A stretch of 64,000 nt of DNA, taken from assembly GCA_910578565.1 (NCBI GenBank), contig CAJTQF010000002.1, positions 61,658 through 125,657 on the forward strand, given 5' to 3'. Source of the DNA: an uncultured Christensenella sp. GTDB taxonomy: Bacteria > Bacillota > Clostridia > Christensenellales > Borkfalkiaceae. Positions 1-7,633 of the stretch are shown here, one piece after another; position 1 is the first letter of the stretch; each line of letters begins with the position of its first letter. Below the pieces are notes generated by a model. The model had not been told where the DNA came from. It did not search any database and saw only the letters and a list, made by a program, of their open reading frames with translations. Position numbers and translations under genes: made by a program.

Positions 1-39
1 CAAGAAGAAGTAACAAAATTAGTCAGTCAGTTGCAATAA
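1..39 (+). CDS. 3' end of an unidentified gene
   Basis: The first 13 codons of the window read in frame as QEEVTKLVSQLQ followed by TAA, and a good intrinsic terminator begins 13 bp later. This is the C-terminus of a plus-strand gene whose body lies outside the window. The tail is polar and helix-like; its product cannot be named. Confidence 0.6.
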   Translation, partial: QEEVTKLVSQLQ

Positions 40-51
40 ATATGTAAAAAG

Positions 52-86
52 AAACAGGACTTCGATTTGAAATCCTGTTCTTTTTC
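52..86 (+). terminator. Intrinsic terminator of the upstream partial gene
   Basis: A 7-bp stem, AACAGGA pairing with TCCTGTT, encloses a 13-nt loop and is followed by CTTTTTC. It lies just after the TAA of the partial gene at the left edge. Confidence 0.75.
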
Positions 87-171
87 ATCGCTTGAAAGTG
101 CAACTCTTATAAAATTTTTGTTTTTTAATCCCTATGGGAATTGCGCTTAAGGCGCCGCGTTTTATTTTATT

Positions 172-510
172 TTACCAGGGCAGCGGTTCGCCGCCGAGAA
201 TATGAACGTGCAAATGGAAAACTGTCTGCCCCGCGTCTTCGCCCTGGTTTATCACAAGGCGGAAGCCGTTTTTACAGCCGTTTTCCGCAGCGATTGCGGG
301 AATTTTTTCCAGCATGTAGCTAAGCAAACGCGAGCGTTCTTCATCCATTTCAGAAAGAAGTTTAAAGTGGTCTTTACCTATTGCCAGAAGGTGAACCTTA
401 GCCTTTGGCTCTATGTCTTTAAAGACCAGCATGTTATCGTCTTCATAAACCTTTGCCGACGGAATTTGTCCTTCAGCTATTTTGCAGAAAATACAGTTAC
501 TGTCTTTCAT
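172..510 (-). CDS. HIT family nucleotide-binding protein
   Basis: Cytosolic histidine-triad protein of the HinT type, a family that hydrolyses nucleoside phosphoramidates or AMP-linked substrates. The triad HLHVH is at residues 99-103, close to the C-terminus as in the family. The N-terminus carries the usual CIFCKI (C6, C9), and the length of 112 residues is typical. It is the last gene of a five-gene minus-strand operon; its start overlaps the end of the PrsW-like gene by 14 bp, so translation is probably coupled. The physiological substrate is unknown. Confidence 0.93.
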   Translation of the reverse strand: MKDSNCIFCKIAEGQIPSAKVYEDDNMLVFKDIEPKAKVHLLAIGKDHFKLLSEMDEERSRLLSYMLEKIPAIAAENGCKNGFRLVINQGEDAGQTVFHLHVHILGGEPLPW

Positions 511-2077
511 CTTTCAGTCTCCTTATCTTTATTCTTAGCGATACCAATATTACCGTACAACCCACCGTTACCGCGCAACCCGAAGCGCTTATTGCCACAA
601 GCGCGTCGTACCCTTCAAACTCTTCCGCAGTAATAACGGCAATGACCGTACCGTTCATCTGGTTGTAATTGTATATTCTTACGTCGTTGCCGTAAACGTC
701 TACGACGTCCACCTTTTCGTTACCGAATTCGTATTCGTTCATATAGTAACGCATTGTTCTGTCGTTTATTTCAACGTCTACGGAAACGGTATCAAGGTCC
801 CCCTCGTCGCCGTACAGATAGTAACCGTAATAGTACACGTATTCGCCCTTACGCTCTTTCTGTATAGCGTAAGTCATTTCGCCGTCTATCCAACGCACTT
901 CCCAGTTTTCGCAATTCGGGTCGTATTTCCTGTTTTTATCTATATCGAAAACAAGTCCGCCCTGCAAGTACTCTATAAAATCTTCTTTCGTATCAAACGA
1001 AGCCTGCCGGTAATCGGTCCCTATGGGCATTGCGCAAAACAGCAACGCAAGGACGGAAAGACAGGTTGCCGCAAGACAGAACGTTAAATTCGCCGCATTG
1101 GTAAAGCGCAACCGCTCCCCCATCTCTTTCGACTCTCTGATAATGTCTTCGTTGAAGGCGGTCAAATCCATTTCGGCGGCAAGGGTCTTCATACGCGAAA
1201 TGTGTACGATTGAAATGGAAATGCTTGCCGCTATTATTACGCAACCTGCAATATCCAGTATCTGCCACAAGCCTTTGAGCGGCAAGTCCCAGCAGATATG
1301 AAGCCCGATACTCACCAAAATCATCAAAAAGAACCTTAGCGAGCGGAAAGGATTTTTTATGTAGCAATACGCCCAGCCTATCGCGCCGGTCCAAAGAATA
1401 TGCGTACAGAACGAAGACATCCCCCTGTCCGCGAACAGCACGACCGTTGCCTGAATGTCGCTGCCGTAAAACGCCAGATACTTGTCAGAATAATGAAAGA
1501 TATAGCCCATATCTTCTATTACGGAAAAGCCCGCGCCTACCGTCGCCGCAACCAGAAAACATGCGTACGGATTTTTCTGTTTCAGTATCGCAATGGTTAT
1601 TATTGCGGGAACCGCCTTTGCCACTTCTTCTAAAACGCCCGCTTCCACTGCCGAAAGCCATTCGTTTTTCAAAGGAAAGAATTTGTAAACCGCCTGCGAA
1701 ATCAAGCACGCAACCGTGCCGCCGCCAACCAATACGGCAATGATTAAAAACAGGCTTATGTCTCGCTTGGGATACAGCTCGTACAAAAGAATTATAAACG
1801 GCACCGAAAAAGTTATGCCGCCCAAAAATGTTACCGACGGAACGTAAAGGTCGTTTTTAGTCAACCTTAATACCAAGGTGTTAACCGTGAACAGAATTAA
1901 CAAAATGAAAAAAGCGCGCACGTAAAGCCAGGGGAACGCGCCGCTTACGCCCGCGGTATCATCGCCCAGTCCGCGCGAAAAAATTTCCTTGTACTCCGCC
2001 TTAGAGCGGGCGCGGAAAGTTTCCTTAAAAAAGTATACGATTTTCGCGCGCACAATTGCGCTTTTACTCTTGCCCAT
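497..2077 (-). CDS. PrsW-family intramembrane metalloprotease with extracytoplasmic domain
   Basis: Polytopic membrane protein of 526 residues. It carries the PrsW motif set: EEVAK (residues 150-154), an acidic SVIED around 188, a histidine in the THILW helix around 226, and HICWD (260-264), which fits HxxxD. In Bacillus subtilis PrsW makes the first cut of the anti-sigma factor RsiW. After the protease core there is a predicted outside segment of about 150 residues (roughly 345-490) rich in Asp, Tyr and Gly, then a last transmembrane helix and a basic tail. No sigma/anti-sigma pair is adjacent. It overlaps mtaB upstream and the HIT gene downstream by 14 bp each. The family call is firm; the target is unknown. 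Confidence 0.82.
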   Translation of the reverse strand: MGKSKSAIVRAKIVYFFKETFRARSKAEYKEIFSRGLGDDTAGVSGAFPWLYVRAFFILLILFTVNTLVLRLTKNDLYVPSVTFLGGITFSVPFIILLYELYPKRDISLFLIIAVLVGGGTVACLISQAVYKFFPLKNEWLSAVEAGVLEEVAKAVPAIITIAILKQKNPYACFLVAATVGAGFSVIEDMGYIFHYSDKYLAFYGSDIQATVVLFADRGMSSFCTHILWTGAIGWAYCYIKNPFRSLRFFLMILVSIGLHICWDLPLKGLWQILDIAGCVIIAASISISIVHISRMKTLAAEMDLTAFNEDIIRESKEMGERLRFTNAANLTFCLAATCLSVLALLFCAMPIGTDYRQASFDTKEDFIEYLQGGLVFDIDKNRKYDPNCENWEVRWIDGEMTYAIQKERKGEYVYYYGYYLYGDEGDLDTVSVDVEINDRTMRYYMNEYEFGNEKVDVVDVYGNDVRIYNYNQMNGTVIAVITAEEFEGYDALVAISASGCAVTVGCTVILVSLRIKIRRLKDERQ

Positions 2078-3278
2078 TAATTTCTGCCAAAACTCCGTCT
2101 TTAAATAATTTCAATAATTTTACCGGATACTTTTTGCCCGCGCAAAGCTCTCCGCTTACATATACGCGTATATAATTACCCGTGTATCCGCCCGTATAGC
2201 CGTCCGAAAATTCTTCGGCGATAATTTCCTGTTCGCTTCCTAAAAACTTTTGCGCGAATTTATCAGCAACGGCTTTGCCCGCTTCAAGCAGTCTATGAAG
2301 CCGCCGCGACTTTACTTCGGGCGGAACGTCTTTCAACCTGAACGCAACCGTACCTTCGCGCGGGGAATAAGCGAATGCGTGAACGCGGGCAAAGCCCGCT
2401 TCTTCTATGATTGAAAGACTCTCTTCAAAGTCTTCGTCCGTTTCCGTTGCAAAGCCCGCTATTATATCCGTGGTTATTGCGGCGGACGGAAAGGCTTTGT
2501 AAACCGCGTTGCATTTTTCAAGGTACTCCGCGCGGGTATAGTGCCTGTTCATCGCCTTTAAAACCCGTCCGCTTCCGCTCTGCAAAGACAGATGAAACTG
2601 CGGTGCAAAATCGGTTAAACCTTTCAGCGCGGTTAAAAGTTCTTCTGTTATCGCGGAACATTCAAGCGAGCCTAAACGTATTCTTTTATCCACCCCGTGA
2701 AGCGCGTAAATAAGTTGCGGCAAACCGTATTCGTACGACGATATATTAATTCCGTTTAAAACAATTTCCGGACTATGCGTGTGTTTTACTTCTTCCGCTA
2801 TGTCCTGTATCGGACGCGAAACTTCCCTGCCACGGAGATAAGGTATTATACAGTACGAGCAAAAATTGTTGCAACCGTCCTGAATTTTGATAAACGCGCG
2901 CGTTTTTACCTGCTTGGGGTAGTGAAACCCCTTTACTTCGCCTCCGAATTCGCGGCAGAACGCTTCAATAATGCGTTCCTTTTTCCGTGCGCCGCATACA
3001 TACGTCACTCCCCTTTCTTCAAAATCCAAGGGCGATTTTTCAGACGCGCAACCGCAGACAAAAATTTTTGCTTCGGGATTGAACTTTTTTACCCTTGCAA
3101 TAAGCTGGCGGCTCTTTTTTTCGGCTTCGCGCGTGACGGCGCAGGTATTGAGAACATACGCTTCGGCATATTCCGGCTTACAGCCCACTTCCCAGCCCAG
3201 ACTTTCAAGCGCGGACATAATTGACGCTGACTCTGCTTCGTTAACCTTACAGCCGAGAGTTATTACAGCCGCTTTCAT
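2064..3278 (-). CDS. mtaB: tRNA t6A37 methylthiotransferase MtaB
   Basis: Radical-SAM enzyme that converts N6-threonylcarbamoyladenosine at tRNA position 37 to its 2-methylthio form. The N-terminal UPF0004 domain opens with TLGCKVNEAES and has the cluster cysteines C10, C46 and the VCGC pair near 75-77. The radical-SAM motif CNNFCSYC is at 136-143, followed by IIPYLRGREVSR. A TRAM-like C-terminus is present. The GCKVN signature and length (404 residues) favour MtaB over MiaB. It overlaps rsmE by 4 bp, so it is translated in the same operon. Confidence 0.92.
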   Translation of the reverse strand: MKAAVITLGCKVNEAESASIMSALESLGWEVGCKPEYAEAYVLNTCAVTREAEKKSRQLIARVKKFNPEAKIFVCGCASEKSPLDFEERGVTYVCGARKKERIIEAFCREFGGEVKGFHYPKQVKTRAFIKIQDGCNNFCSYCIIPYLRGREVSRPIQDIAEEVKHTHSPEIVLNGINISSYEYGLPQLIYALHGVDKRIRLGSLECSAITEELLTALKGLTDFAPQFHLSLQSGSGRVLKAMNRHYTRAEYLEKCNAVYKAFPSAAITTDIIAGFATETDEDFEESLSIIEEAGFARVHAFAYSPREGTVAFRLKDVPPEVKSRRLHRLLEAGKAVADKFAQKFLGSEQEIIAEEFSDGYTGGYTGNYIRVYVSGELCAGKKYPVKLLKLFKDGVLAEINGQE

Positions 3279-3997
3279 TTCAATTCACCGAGCGCGAACG
3301 ATACAAGCGACATAAGCGCAACCGCCGCCGTTTCGGCGCGGAGTATTCTTTTACCCAGCGTAATCTGTAAAAATCCCGCGTCCGCCGCGGCAACCGCTTC
3401 CTTTTCCGAAAATCCGCCTTCGCTGCCCACAACGATTGCCGTTGCACCGCCCAATGCAGAAATGTCGCAGTCGGATGATTTAGCAAACTCGCAGGCAAAA
3501 ATTTTATTTGCGCAATCGGCTGCGCTGTCTAACGCCGCTTTAAAGTTTTCGAAATAGACAACTTCGGGCGCGCGCGAACGCATACACTGCTTAGCCGCTT
3601 CGCGTGCGACCTTATTCAGCCTTTCCAGTTTGTTTGCGTTCATATACGCGGCACAGTATTCAGACGAAAAAACGCCTATCCTGCCCGCGCCAAGCTCCGT
3701 AGCTTTTTGCACCACAAGCTCCGTCTTGTCGCCTTTCAATGCGCCGCACAAAAGGTATATGGGCGTCTGCGGCTCTTTATCGCCAGCGGACTCTCCCGTA
3801 ATATGCGCAACCAGCGAGCGCTTGCCGACGCTTGCGACTATTGCTGAGTATTCTTTACCGCTGCCGTCAAGCAACGTAATTTCACTGCCTTCTTCCACGC
3901 GCTGTACGGTTTTCGCGTGAACGAATTCTTCGCCGGAAAGCTCTACTTCCGTACGCCCGTCGATAGTATCGGTAAAAAATCTTTTGCGTCCGCTCAT
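3275..3997 (-). CDS. rsmE: 16S rRNA m3U1498 methyltransferase RsmE
   Basis: SPOUT-class methyltransferase that N3-methylates U1498 of 16S rRNA. The SAM-binding knot motifs are visible: VVGSEGGFSEKE near residue 190 and LGKRILRAETAA near 213. The PUA-like N-terminus begins MSGRKRFFTD. The length of 240 residues is normal. It sits between prmA and mtaB with 4-bp overlaps on both sides, the usual prmA-rsmE-mtaB order of many Clostridia. Confidence 0.94.
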   Translation of the reverse strand: MSGRKRFFTDTIDGRTEVELSGEEFVHAKTVQRVEEGSEITLLDGSGKEYSAIVASVGKRSLVAHITGESAGDKEPQTPIYLLCGALKGDKTELVVQKATELGAGRIGVFSSEYCAAYMNANKLERLNKVAREAAKQCMRSRAPEVVYFENFKAALDSAADCANKIFACEFAKSSDCDISALGGATAIVVGSEGGFSEKEAVAAADAGFLQITLGKRILRAETAAVALMSLVSFALGELK

Positions 3998-4932
3998 AAT
4001 TTAAAAGACAGGGCAAACCACTCGCCCTCGTGCAACTGTCTGTCAAAGTTAAGCCCCTGCGCGCCGAAAGCCATTAGTACGCTTTCAAGGCGAGGTTCTA
4101 TTATTCCGCTCAAAATGAGCACGCCGCCCTTTTTGAGATTTTTGGGAATTGACGGGGCAAGGCGGCAAAGAATTTCTGCCGTTATATTTGCAAGAATTAT
4201 ATCGCCCTTAACGCCCGCGTCGTCCAAAAGGTCCGCATGCTCTACTCGCACCCTGTCATAAACACCGTTTATGTGCGCGTTGTGGGTTGCGCTTTTTACG
4301 GCTATATCGTCGATATCGGTAAGATATGCGAATTTTGCACCCAGCTTTATTGCCGAAATACCCAGAATGCCGCTGCCGCATCCCACGTCGATACAAACCG
4401 AGTCGGGCGTCAGATACTGTTGCAACAACTTTAAACACATTGAAGTAGTTTCATGCTCGCCCGTGCCGAAAGCCATATTCGAATCAAGTTTGACTACCTG
4501 TTCCCAATCGCGCTTTTCGTACTCTATCCACTCGGGACAGACCACTATTTTTTCGCCTATGTGCAGGGGACGGAAGTGCTTGCGCCAAATTTCAAGCCAG
4601 TCGTCGCCGTCCACTGTTCTGCACGTAGTTTCAAACGTGCCGAAGTTGATTATGCCTTTGCCGTTGTGCAAAAGCTCGTCAAAATCCGCGCGGATAAGCG
4701 GCAAAGTCTTTTCCGTTTCATCCAAAGCGATAAACGCTTTAACAAGTACGTCTCCGCCTTCTTTAAGGCTTTCGTCTATATAGTCCCAGTACATAGCCTT
4801 GTTGCTTTGCAATGCAATAACGTCTTTAACGTCGGAAATCGCCACACCGTAATTGGAGTAGCGCCACAAAACGTCGGCTACCAGCTCGCTTCCGTCGCTG
4901 GTGGTATGTACTGTAAGTTCGGTAAATTCCAT
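3994..4932 (-). CDS. prmA: Ribosomal protein L11 methyltransferase PrmA
   Basis: SAM-dependent methyltransferase that trimethylates ribosomal protein L11. Family motifs are AFGTGEH (154-160), the SAM loop DVGCGSGIL (182-190) and ANITAEIL near 246. It is the first gene of the prmA-rsmE-mtaB-prsW-hit operon. No Shine-Dalgarno sequence precedes the ATG; instead a -10 box lies 6 nt upstream, so the message is probably leaderless. Confidence 0.94.
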   Translation of the reverse strand: MEFTELTVHTTSDGSELVADVLWRYSNYGVAISDVKDVIALQSNKAMYWDYIDESLKEGGDVLVKAFIALDETEKTLPLIRADFDELLHNGKGIINFGTFETTCRTVDGDDWLEIWRKHFRPLHIGEKIVVCPEWIEYEKRDWEQVVKLDSNMAFGTGEHETTSMCLKLLQQYLTPDSVCIDVGCGSGILGISAIKLGAKFAYLTDIDDIAVKSATHNAHINGVYDRVRVEHADLLDDAGVKGDIILANITAEILCRLAPSIPKNLKKGGVLILSGIIEPRLESVLMAFGAQGLNFDRQLHEGEWFALSFKL

Positions 4933-4938
4933 AAATAT

Positions 4939-4968
4939 ATTTTAGCACATTTAAGTCACATAACGCAA
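4939..4968 (-). promoter_or_regulatory. Promoter of the prmA operon, leaderless type
   Basis: On the minus strand TTGCGT (4963-4968), an 18-bp spacer and TAAAAT (4939-4944) are followed by only 6 nt before the prmA ATG at 4932. Transcription would start at or next to the A of the ATG. No ribosome binding site is present. Confidence 0.6.
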
Positions 4969-4990
4969 CTGATTTTTTTAATAGCAAAAA

Positions 4991-5030
4991 AGGGCGCTCT
5001 CTTTCGACAAAAACTGAAAAGATGCGCCCT
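4991..5030 (-). terminator. Terminator-like hairpin after the thioredoxin-reductase-like gene
   Basis: On the minus strand AGGGCGC pairs with GCGCCCT around a long 26-nt loop and is followed by TTTTTT. It lies between this gene and the prmA promoter. The long loop makes it less certain than the other terminators here. Confidence 0.5.
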
Positions 5031-5043
5031 GTAATTATTTTGT

Positions 5044-5895
5044 TTATTTGTTTACCGAAAGGTATTCCACGGCGGAATGGGCGGCAACGTTTCCTTCGCC
5101 CACCGCTTTTGCGTATTGGTAAGGAGAACCGGTGCAGTCGCCCGCGGCGAAAATTCCCGCAATGTTTGTCGATAAATCGCGCTTGACCGCTATTCGCCCG
5201 CCCTGCGTTTCAAGTCCGTGGACGAGAGCAGAAGGTGAAATTGCGCCTTTTAATATAAACAGTCCGTCCACGTCCAGTTCGCCGCCTTTAAAGTGAACCT
5301 TTTCCAACTTTAAACCGCCTGAAACTTTGACGGGATTTTTAAGAACTATTTCGGCATTGGGCGATTTTATTTCATAGCCCTGATACATAGGAAATACGTA
5401 AGTCTTTTTTGAAAGTTCTGCCAAAAACTCAACTTCGTGTTCAAACTTTTTATCTGTGCATAAAACGGCAACCGTCTTGTCCCTGTACAAAAAGCCGTCG
5501 CAGGTGGCGCAGTAACTTACGCCGCGCCCCACAAAACTTTCTTCGTCTTCAAGCGACTTTACCGTTTCCACGCCAGTACAAAGAATTACGGTTTTTGCTT
5601 CGAACTGTTCTTCGCCCGCAAGAAGGGTGAACTTGCCGCCGGTGTCGTAAACGCCCGTCACCACCTTTTCCTGAATTTTTATATTCATCGACTCGATATG
5701 GTTTTTAAAGGTCCAGGCAAGCTCGCCGCCCGTTACGTCGGGAAGTCCGGGATAATTTTTTATGAGCGGCGCCTGCCCCACTTTTTTTGAAACGGCGCGG
5801 CTTGAAAGCCATATAAAATTTTTGCCCAAAACTTTTAAATTGATTGCCGCGGAAATACCTGCCGGTCCGCTGCCTATAATTGCTACGTCGTACAT
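5044..5895 (-). CDS. Thioredoxin-reductase-like flavoprotein lacking the NADPH motif
   Basis: FAD-dependent protein of the low-molecular-weight thioredoxin reductase fold. The FAD-binding GSGPAGISAA is at residues 8-17, the redox pair CATC at 129-132, and the C-terminal FAD motif GIFAAGDCTG is present. The usual second nucleotide-binding motif GGGDSA is missing: after the active site the protein reads TVAVLCTDKKFEHEVEF. At 283 residues it is shorter than NADPH-dependent TrxB (about 305-320). Ferredoxin-linked flavin thioredoxin reductases of clostridia are known to lack the pyridine-nucleotide motifs, and an [FeFe] hydrogenase gene lies just upstream on the same strand. I therefore infer a ferredoxin-linked or other NADPH-independent reductase rather than classical TrxB. 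Confidence 0.82.
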   Translation of the reverse strand: MYDVAIIGSGPAGISAAINLKVLGKNFIWLSSRAVSKKVGQAPLIKNYPGLPDVTGGELAWTFKNHIESMNIKIQEKVVTGVYDTGGKFTLLAGEEQFEAKTVILCTGVETVKSLEDEESFVGRGVSYCATCDGFLYRDKTVAVLCTDKKFEHEVEFLAELSKKTYVFPMYQGYEIKSPNAEIVLKNPVKVSGGLKLEKVHFKGGELDVDGLFILKGAISPSALVHGLETQGGRIAVKRDLSTNIAGIFAAGDCTGSPYQYAKAVGEGNVAAHSAVEYLSVNK

Positions 5896-5927
5896 AATTT
5901 TTTTATTGACTGTTTTTATTTTTTTTA

Positions 5928-5951
5928 AAGCCCCGTTTTACTGCGGGGCTT
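5928..5951. other. Perfect GC-rich hairpin between hydrogenase and reductase genes
   Basis: AAGCCCCG pairs with CGGGGCTT around an 8-nt loop. Neither strand has a convincing U-tract directly after it, so it may be a weak terminator, or an mRNA processing or stability element between the two genes. Confidence 0.5.
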
Positions 5952-5967
5952 AAAGTTTAAATTGCGC

Positions 5968-7482
5968 TTATTCCATACTTGTAAGTTTTTCAGCCAGATC
6001 TTCCATTTCCTTGGAAGGAACGGAACGCTCGCTTGCCTTTACTAACTGACCGACCGCAACCTTTGCGCGTTCGGGGGGAATTATCGTTCCTACGCCGGCA
6101 ATACAGCCGCCGGGACAGCCCATTCCTTCTATCATATAGCCGTCCAGCTTTCCGCTCTTTGCAAGGAACAGCATTTTTTTACATTCGGCAAGCCCTTCTG
6201 CGTGCTGTATTTTAACCTGCGTTCCGGGGTAGTATTCCTGTATGCATTTTTCAATTGCGCTGGCAACCCCGCCCGAACAGGCGTAACCCCTGCCCGCGCC
6301 AGTTGCCTGCAATTTGACGGGCAAATCTTCCATCTCCGAAATTTTAATATTTTTAGCTTCGAACATTCCAGCAAGTTCTTCAAACGTTATTACGAAATCA
6401 ACGTAACTTCTTACCGTTCTTCTCGACGCTTCTAATTTTTTAGCCGCGCAGGGTCCGATGAATACAACACGCGCTTCGGGACGTTTTACTTTTATCGAAC
6501 GCGCCGTTGCAACCATAGGCGTGAGTTCCTGCGAAACTTTTGAAGCAAGGTCGGGAAACTGCTTTTTGACGAGAACCGCCCAGGCGGGACAGCAACTTGT
6601 AAACAAGAAAGGCAAATTACCGGTCGTAACTTCGTTCACGTAATGGTGCGCCTCGGCTATACAGCCAACGTCCGCGCCTACGGCGACTTCGTAAACATCT
6701 TTAAAACCCAAAGCTAACAGGGCTGATTTGAATTGACCGAAAGTAACGTTTTCACCGAACTGACCCACAACTGCGGGCGCGATTGCGGCAACAACTTCAT
6801 CGCCTTTTTTAATTGCCTGAATAAGCTGGAAAATCTGCGATTTGTCCGCAATGGCGCCGAAAGGACACGCGGACATACACTGACCGCACGCAACGCAGGT
6901 TTCGTTGTCAATATGCGCCCTGCCGTATTCGTCGGACGTGATAGCTTTGACGCCGCACGCCGCCGAACAGGGGCGTTTATGGTGTGCAATCGCGTCGTAA
7001 GGGCATGCGGATTTGCATTTGCCGCACTTGATACATTTTGACTGGTCGATATAAGACCTGCCGTTGACAATGGAAATTGCGCCCTTGGGACACGCTTTTA
7101 TGCACGAATGCGCCACGCAATTGCGGCACTGGTCGCTGACGTAAAATTCGTTGTCGGGACACTTGTCGCATGCGGACGGAATTACCTGCATAAGGGGCGG
7201 TTCGTAATATTTTTCCGCTATCGTGCTTTTATCCACGCCCGAAGTTATATGTACGGGTTTATTTGCGGGCCGCAACGAAAGCCCCATTGCAAGACGCACT
7301 CTTTCGGAAGCAATCTGTCTTTCACGGTAAATACTTTCACGGTATTTAGGCTCTTCATCTGGCGTTATTAAAAAAGGAATCTCTTCAAGGTCGCTTGACA
7401 CGTCGTTGGATTGGTACGCAACCCTTGCAACTTCGGCAAAGACCTTTCTGCGAAGGTCTGTCACCACGCTCTGACTTTTCAT
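5968..7482 (-). CDS. Monomeric [FeFe] hydrogenase, group B-like
   Basis: Iron-only hydrogenase that couples H2 and electron carriers such as ferredoxin. From the ATG at 7482 (MKSQSVVTDLRRKVF, preceded by GGAG) the protein has 504 residues. The N-terminal half carries several [4Fe-4S] motifs (for example CIKCGKCKSACP at 150-161 and CVACGQCMSACP at 196-207). The H-cluster motifs are L1 TSCCPAW (295-301), L2 GPCAAKK (343-349) and L3 GMGCPGGC (453-460), which differ from group A forms (TSCxPxW, MPCxxK, ExMxCxxGCxxGGG). The N-terminal layout recalls the clostridial group B1/B3 family. A longer in-frame start at 7539 has no ribosome binding site and was not used. No maturases (HydEFG) are in the window. 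Confidence 0.88.
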   Translation of the reverse strand: MKSQSVVTDLRRKVFAEVARVAYQSNDVSSDLEEIPFLITPDEEPKYRESIYRERQIASERVRLAMGLSLRPANKPVHITSGVDKSTIAEKYYEPPLMQVIPSACDKCPDNEFYVSDQCRNCVAHSCIKACPKGAISIVNGRSYIDQSKCIKCGKCKSACPYDAIAHHKRPCSAACGVKAITSDEYGRAHIDNETCVACGQCMSACPFGAIADKSQIFQLIQAIKKGDEVVAAIAPAVVGQFGENVTFGQFKSALLALGFKDVYEVAVGADVGCIAEAHHYVNEVTTGNLPFLFTSCCPAWAVLVKKQFPDLASKVSQELTPMVATARSIKVKRPEARVVFIGPCAAKKLEASRRTVRSYVDFVITFEELAGMFEAKNIKISEMEDLPVKLQATGAGRGYACSGGVASAIEKCIQEYYPGTQVKIQHAEGLAECKKMLFLAKSGKLDGYMIEGMGCPGGCIAGVGTIIPPERAKVAVGQLVKASERSVPSKEMEDLAEKLTSME

Positions 7483-7597
7483 ATTTTCTCCAAATGGTTT
7501 AATCGATAAAATAATAACATATCCGCCGCTATTTATCAATACTTTGACCTTAGTTTTTTAAGGTAAATTTTGCTCGGATTAAAAGTTGCTGAAAATT

Positions 7598-7627
7598 GCG
7601 GCGCGGGACTTCCGCGTTCCGCGCCGC
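7598..7627 (-). terminator. Hairpin after the acyltransferase gene
   Basis: A GC-rich inverted repeat (GCGGCGCGG against CCGCGCCGC) lies 7 bp beyond the stop of the acyltransferase reading frame. The tail is not very U-rich. It marks the end of that transcription unit. Confidence 0.55.
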
Positions 7628-7633
7628 ATAATA

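Noticed and set aside
993..1743. Overlapping ORFs of 74-133 codons inside the prsW-like gene
   Set aside because: They are shadow frames of a gene with clear motifs and show no conserved domain.
7483..7539. N-terminal extension of the hydrogenase from an ATG at 7539
   Set aside because: It has no ribosome binding site and is not hydrogenase-like, whereas the ATG at 7482 has GGAG at good spacing.
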